Of a stretch of 6,126 bases of DNA, positions 4,836-6,126 are shown piece after piece. This DNA is from RYN-433 sp036558265 (lineage in GTDB: Bacteria; Planctomycetota; Phycisphaerae; Tepidisphaerales; Tepidisphaeraceae). The stretch covers positions 1 to 6,126 of the forward strand of contig DATBFY010000221.1 of assembly GCA_036558265.1 (NCBI GenBank), in the 5' to 3' direction. The position numbers were made by a program, and so were the translations under genes. The notes under the pieces are model-generated. The model saw only the letters and a program-made list of their open reading frames with translations, was not told the DNA's origin and did no database searches. Each line of letters begins with the position of its first letter. Position 1 is the first letter of the stretch.

Positions 4836-5918
4836 TCAAGCGGCGTCGGCTTCGAGTGCGATCGGAAACTCGGCGCGGTAATCCGGGCGACCGCGGATCT
4901 GAGTCTCGACGACGACCCGCCAGCTCGCGGCGCGCATCGGATCGGAGATCTGCTCGGGCGGCGTGAGCTTGGTCTTGCCGGACACGGGCCGATCGCGGTC
5001 GGCGCCGCGATCGGCGGTCAGCTCCTGCCAGGTCTCAAAGAGATTTGGGTTCCTGGCTGAACCGCAGACGAGCCCGACCCGCGCGGCGCGGATCGTCACC
5101 GGCCGGCGGAACGATTGTTCAACGCGGACGTCAAAGGTCTTGCCCGGACGGAACGTTTCGGTGTTGACCCAGAGCCGCGCGTCGTTCGCGACCCGCGCCA
5201 GGCGCCGATGGCGGAGCCAGCGCGCGATCGGGATCAGTCCCAGCGCCAGGTAGACCGGCGAGGCGATGAGTGCCTCGAGCGGATACGGGCGGTCGGCGTG
5301 CATGAAGTAGTGGGCGATCGCCACGCCCCCCATCACGTACCAGATCATCGAGACCGCGCGCCAGGGGTGCCGCGCGGCGGCCAGGGTGACACGGGGGGTC
5401 AACTCGCGCCAGTTGCCCTCGCGCGGCGGCTTGGGCGGCCAGACTTTTGCCCGCTGCCAGGGCCGCGCCGCCCAGATGCCCAACCCGACCGCGAGCAGGA
5501 TCATCGAGTAGAGGATGATCAGGTACGGCTCGAACCGGAAGTCGCGCACGAGGAACGATTCGCCGGGCTTGTCCGGGTCGTACCAGATCATCACGGCCTT
5601 GCCCGCGGGGAACTGCGCGACGATCTGCTCCGCCCGCGCCCTGGACGTGGTCATCCCGCGGCGAACGAACACCTGGTTGCTGCCGAAGACCGAGCCGAGG
5701 AGCGAGTAACGATAGCGGACGTCGGGGGCGTAGGTTGTACCGGAGTGGCCCGCGCCCGGGCCGGTCGTCGGTTTGAACTGGCGCACGCTGGCGGAGATGA
5801 CGGTGCCCTGTGTCGGCCGCACGTGTTCGAACTCCCGCTGCTGCTCCATCGCGCGGTTGGCGCCCAGGGCGACGAACATGGCGGCGACGAGGGTGAAGAG
5901 GGTGACGGCGTGTTTCAT
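4836..5918 (-). CDS. DUF3592 domain membrane protein
   Basis: Predicted 360-residue integral membrane protein. Residues about 34-125 match the DUF3592 pattern: RPTQGTVISASV, then YAPDVRYRYSLLGSVFGSNQVFV, an AEQIVAQFPAGKAVMIWYDPDKPGESFLVRD ending with the typical FPxGxxVxxxYDPxxPxxS signature. This extracytoplasmic domain sits between a first hydrophobic segment (5-20) and a second (131-150), as is usual for the family. Two further membrane segments follow (about 188-205 and 214-232), then a C-terminal soluble domain (about 245-357) with beta-strand character (TFDVRVEQSFRRPVTIRAARVGLVC, SWRVVVETQIRG, YRAEFPIAL) that typical short DUF3592 proteins lack. The molecular role of DUF3592 is not known. 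An in-frame GTG at 5957 would add 13 residues (MRTLARPPSGAHP); ATG 5918 is preferred because the hydrophobic segment then begins near the N-terminus, but neither start has a good ribosome site. First gene of the likely pair with the repeat protein; divergent from the BlaI-type gene. Confidence 0.85.
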   Translation of the reverse strand: MKHAVTLFTLVAAMFVALGANRAMEQQREFEHVRPTQGTVISASVRQFKPTTGPGAGHSGTTYAPDVRYRYSLLGSVFGSNQVFVRRGMTTSRARAEQIVAQFPAGKAVMIWYDPDKPGESFLVRDFRFEPYLIILYSMILLAVGLGIWAARPWQRAKVWPPKPPREGNWRELTPRVTLAAARHPWRAVSMIWYVMGGVAIAHYFMHADRPYPLEALIASPVYLALGLIPIARWLRHRRLARVANDARLWVNTETFRPGKTFDVRVEQSFRRPVTIRAARVGLVCGSARNPNLFETWQELTADRGADRDRPVSGKTKLTPPEQISDPMRAASWRVVVETQIRGRPDYRAEFPIALEADAA

Positions 5919-6013
5919 CGGGTGTGCGCCACTGGGGGGTCGGGCAAGCGTACGCACGATGGTCGGGTCGGGTCAACGCGGGCACATTTTCCAGTGCGCG
6001 AGCAATTTCGCGC

Positions 6014-6043
6014 TTGACGAACGACTACAAGTGTAGTTAGAGT
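6014..6043 (+). promoter_or_regulatory. Candidate promoter of the BlaI-type repressor gene
   Basis: TTGACG (6014-6019) and TAGAGT (6038-6043) with an 18-base spacer, five and four matches to the sigma70 consensus. The left operator box lies inside the spacer and the right box just downstream of the -10, so bound repressor would block polymerase. This is the usual arrangement for self-repressing BlaI/MecI/CopY genes. Confidence 0.5.
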
Positions 6044-6062
6044 ACGTTTACACTTGTAGTCG
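6022..6062. promoter_or_regulatory. Double BlaI/CopY-type operator (two TACA-N2-TGTA boxes)
   Basis: TACAAGTGTA (6026-6035) and TACACTTGTA (6049-6058) each fit the TACANNTGTA core recognised by BlaI/MecI/CopY winged-helix repressors. The boxes are exact reverse complements of each other and lie within a larger 14-bp perfect inverted repeat (6022-6035 and 6049-6062) with a 13-base spacer. The box centres are 23 bases apart, about two helical turns, which suits two repressor dimers on one face of the DNA. The right arm touches the GAGGA ribosome site of the repressor gene that follows. Repression of the divergent DUF3592 operon, whose start is about 100 bases away, is possible. Confidence 0.85.
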
Positions 6063-6078
6063 AGGAAGCGTGATCGCG

Positions 6079-6126
6079 ATGGCGAGGATGCCCCAGATTT
6101 CCGACGCCGAGTGGGACGTGATGAAG
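6079..6126 (+). CDS. BlaI/MecI/CopY-family transcriptional repressor (N-terminus only)
   Basis: Only 16 codons are inside the window: MARMPQISDAEWDVMK. The pattern ISDAEWDVMK matches the first helix of BlaI/MecI/CopY repressors, whose family consensus is close to ISxAExxVMxxLW. Together with the two TACANNTGTA boxes directly upstream this makes the assignment reasonably firm despite the short fragment. These are winged-helix dimers, often inactivated through cleavage triggered by a partner BlaR1-type M56 membrane peptidase, which would be expected just beyond the right edge. Start choice is open: GTG 6070 is in frame three codons earlier but only 4 bases from GAGG (6062-6065), whereas ATG 6079 is 13 bases away; ATG 6088 is also possible. 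ATG 6079 is given as the conventional choice. Confidence 0.8.
   Translation, partial: MARMPQISDAEWDVMK

Noticed and set aside
5115..6017. 300-codon plus-strand frame opposite the DUF3592 gene
   Set aside because: Arg/Asp/His-rich shadow; the minus strand gives recognisable membrane segments and a DUF3592 domain.

Overview
The window is high-GC bacterial DNA, most likely from a planctomycete. The best clue is a small exported protein (minus strand, start at 2023) that opens with the signature LESLESRRLMSS, a form of the LESRRLxS/LEPR-type N-terminal motif found on many secreted planctomycete proteins. A BlaI-type repressor, a DUF3592 membrane protein, a carboxypeptidase-regulatory-like repeat protein and a LuxR-tailed regulator fit the same phylum. 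A class such as Phycisphaerae (Tepidisphaera/Humisphaera-like) is a guess from the motif flavour and the presence of mreB; nothing in the window proves it.

Layout. 1-1032 (minus): nearly complete mreB, the actin-like cell-shape protein, running off the left edge just before its stop codon. 1033-1465: a 433-base gap without a convincing gene, holding a structured mreB leader next to a strong ribosome binding site. 1466-2023 (minus): the small LESRR-motif exported protein. 2024-2203: divergent intergenic region with leader structures and a short palindrome. 2204-3043 (plus): transcriptional regulator with a LuxR-type helix-turn-helix at its C-terminus. 3044-3337: convergent intergenic region with a perfect 12-bp hairpin that probably ends transcription from both sides. 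3338-4759 and 4836-5918 (both minus, 76 bases apart, probably one transcript): an envelope-anchored protein with three carboxypeptidase-regulatory-like beta-sandwich repeats, and a four-helix DUF3592 membrane protein. 6079 to the right edge (plus): the first 16 codons of a BlaI/MecI/CopY-family repressor, preceded by two TACA-N2-TGTA operator boxes forming a 14-bp perfect inverted repeat.

How the genes may work together. Most products concern the cell envelope: MreB organises wall synthesis, and the LESRR protein, repeat protein and DUF3592 protein are exported or membrane-bound. The BlaI-type gene very likely represses itself through the double operator. Because the operator lies about 100 bases upstream of the DUF3592/repeat-protein pair on the opposite strand, the same repressor could control that pair as well, but this is inference. 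I see no CRISPR array, mobile element, tRNA, rRNA or clear defence system. The nearest thing to an undescribed module is the BlaI operator plus the two-gene envelope operon.
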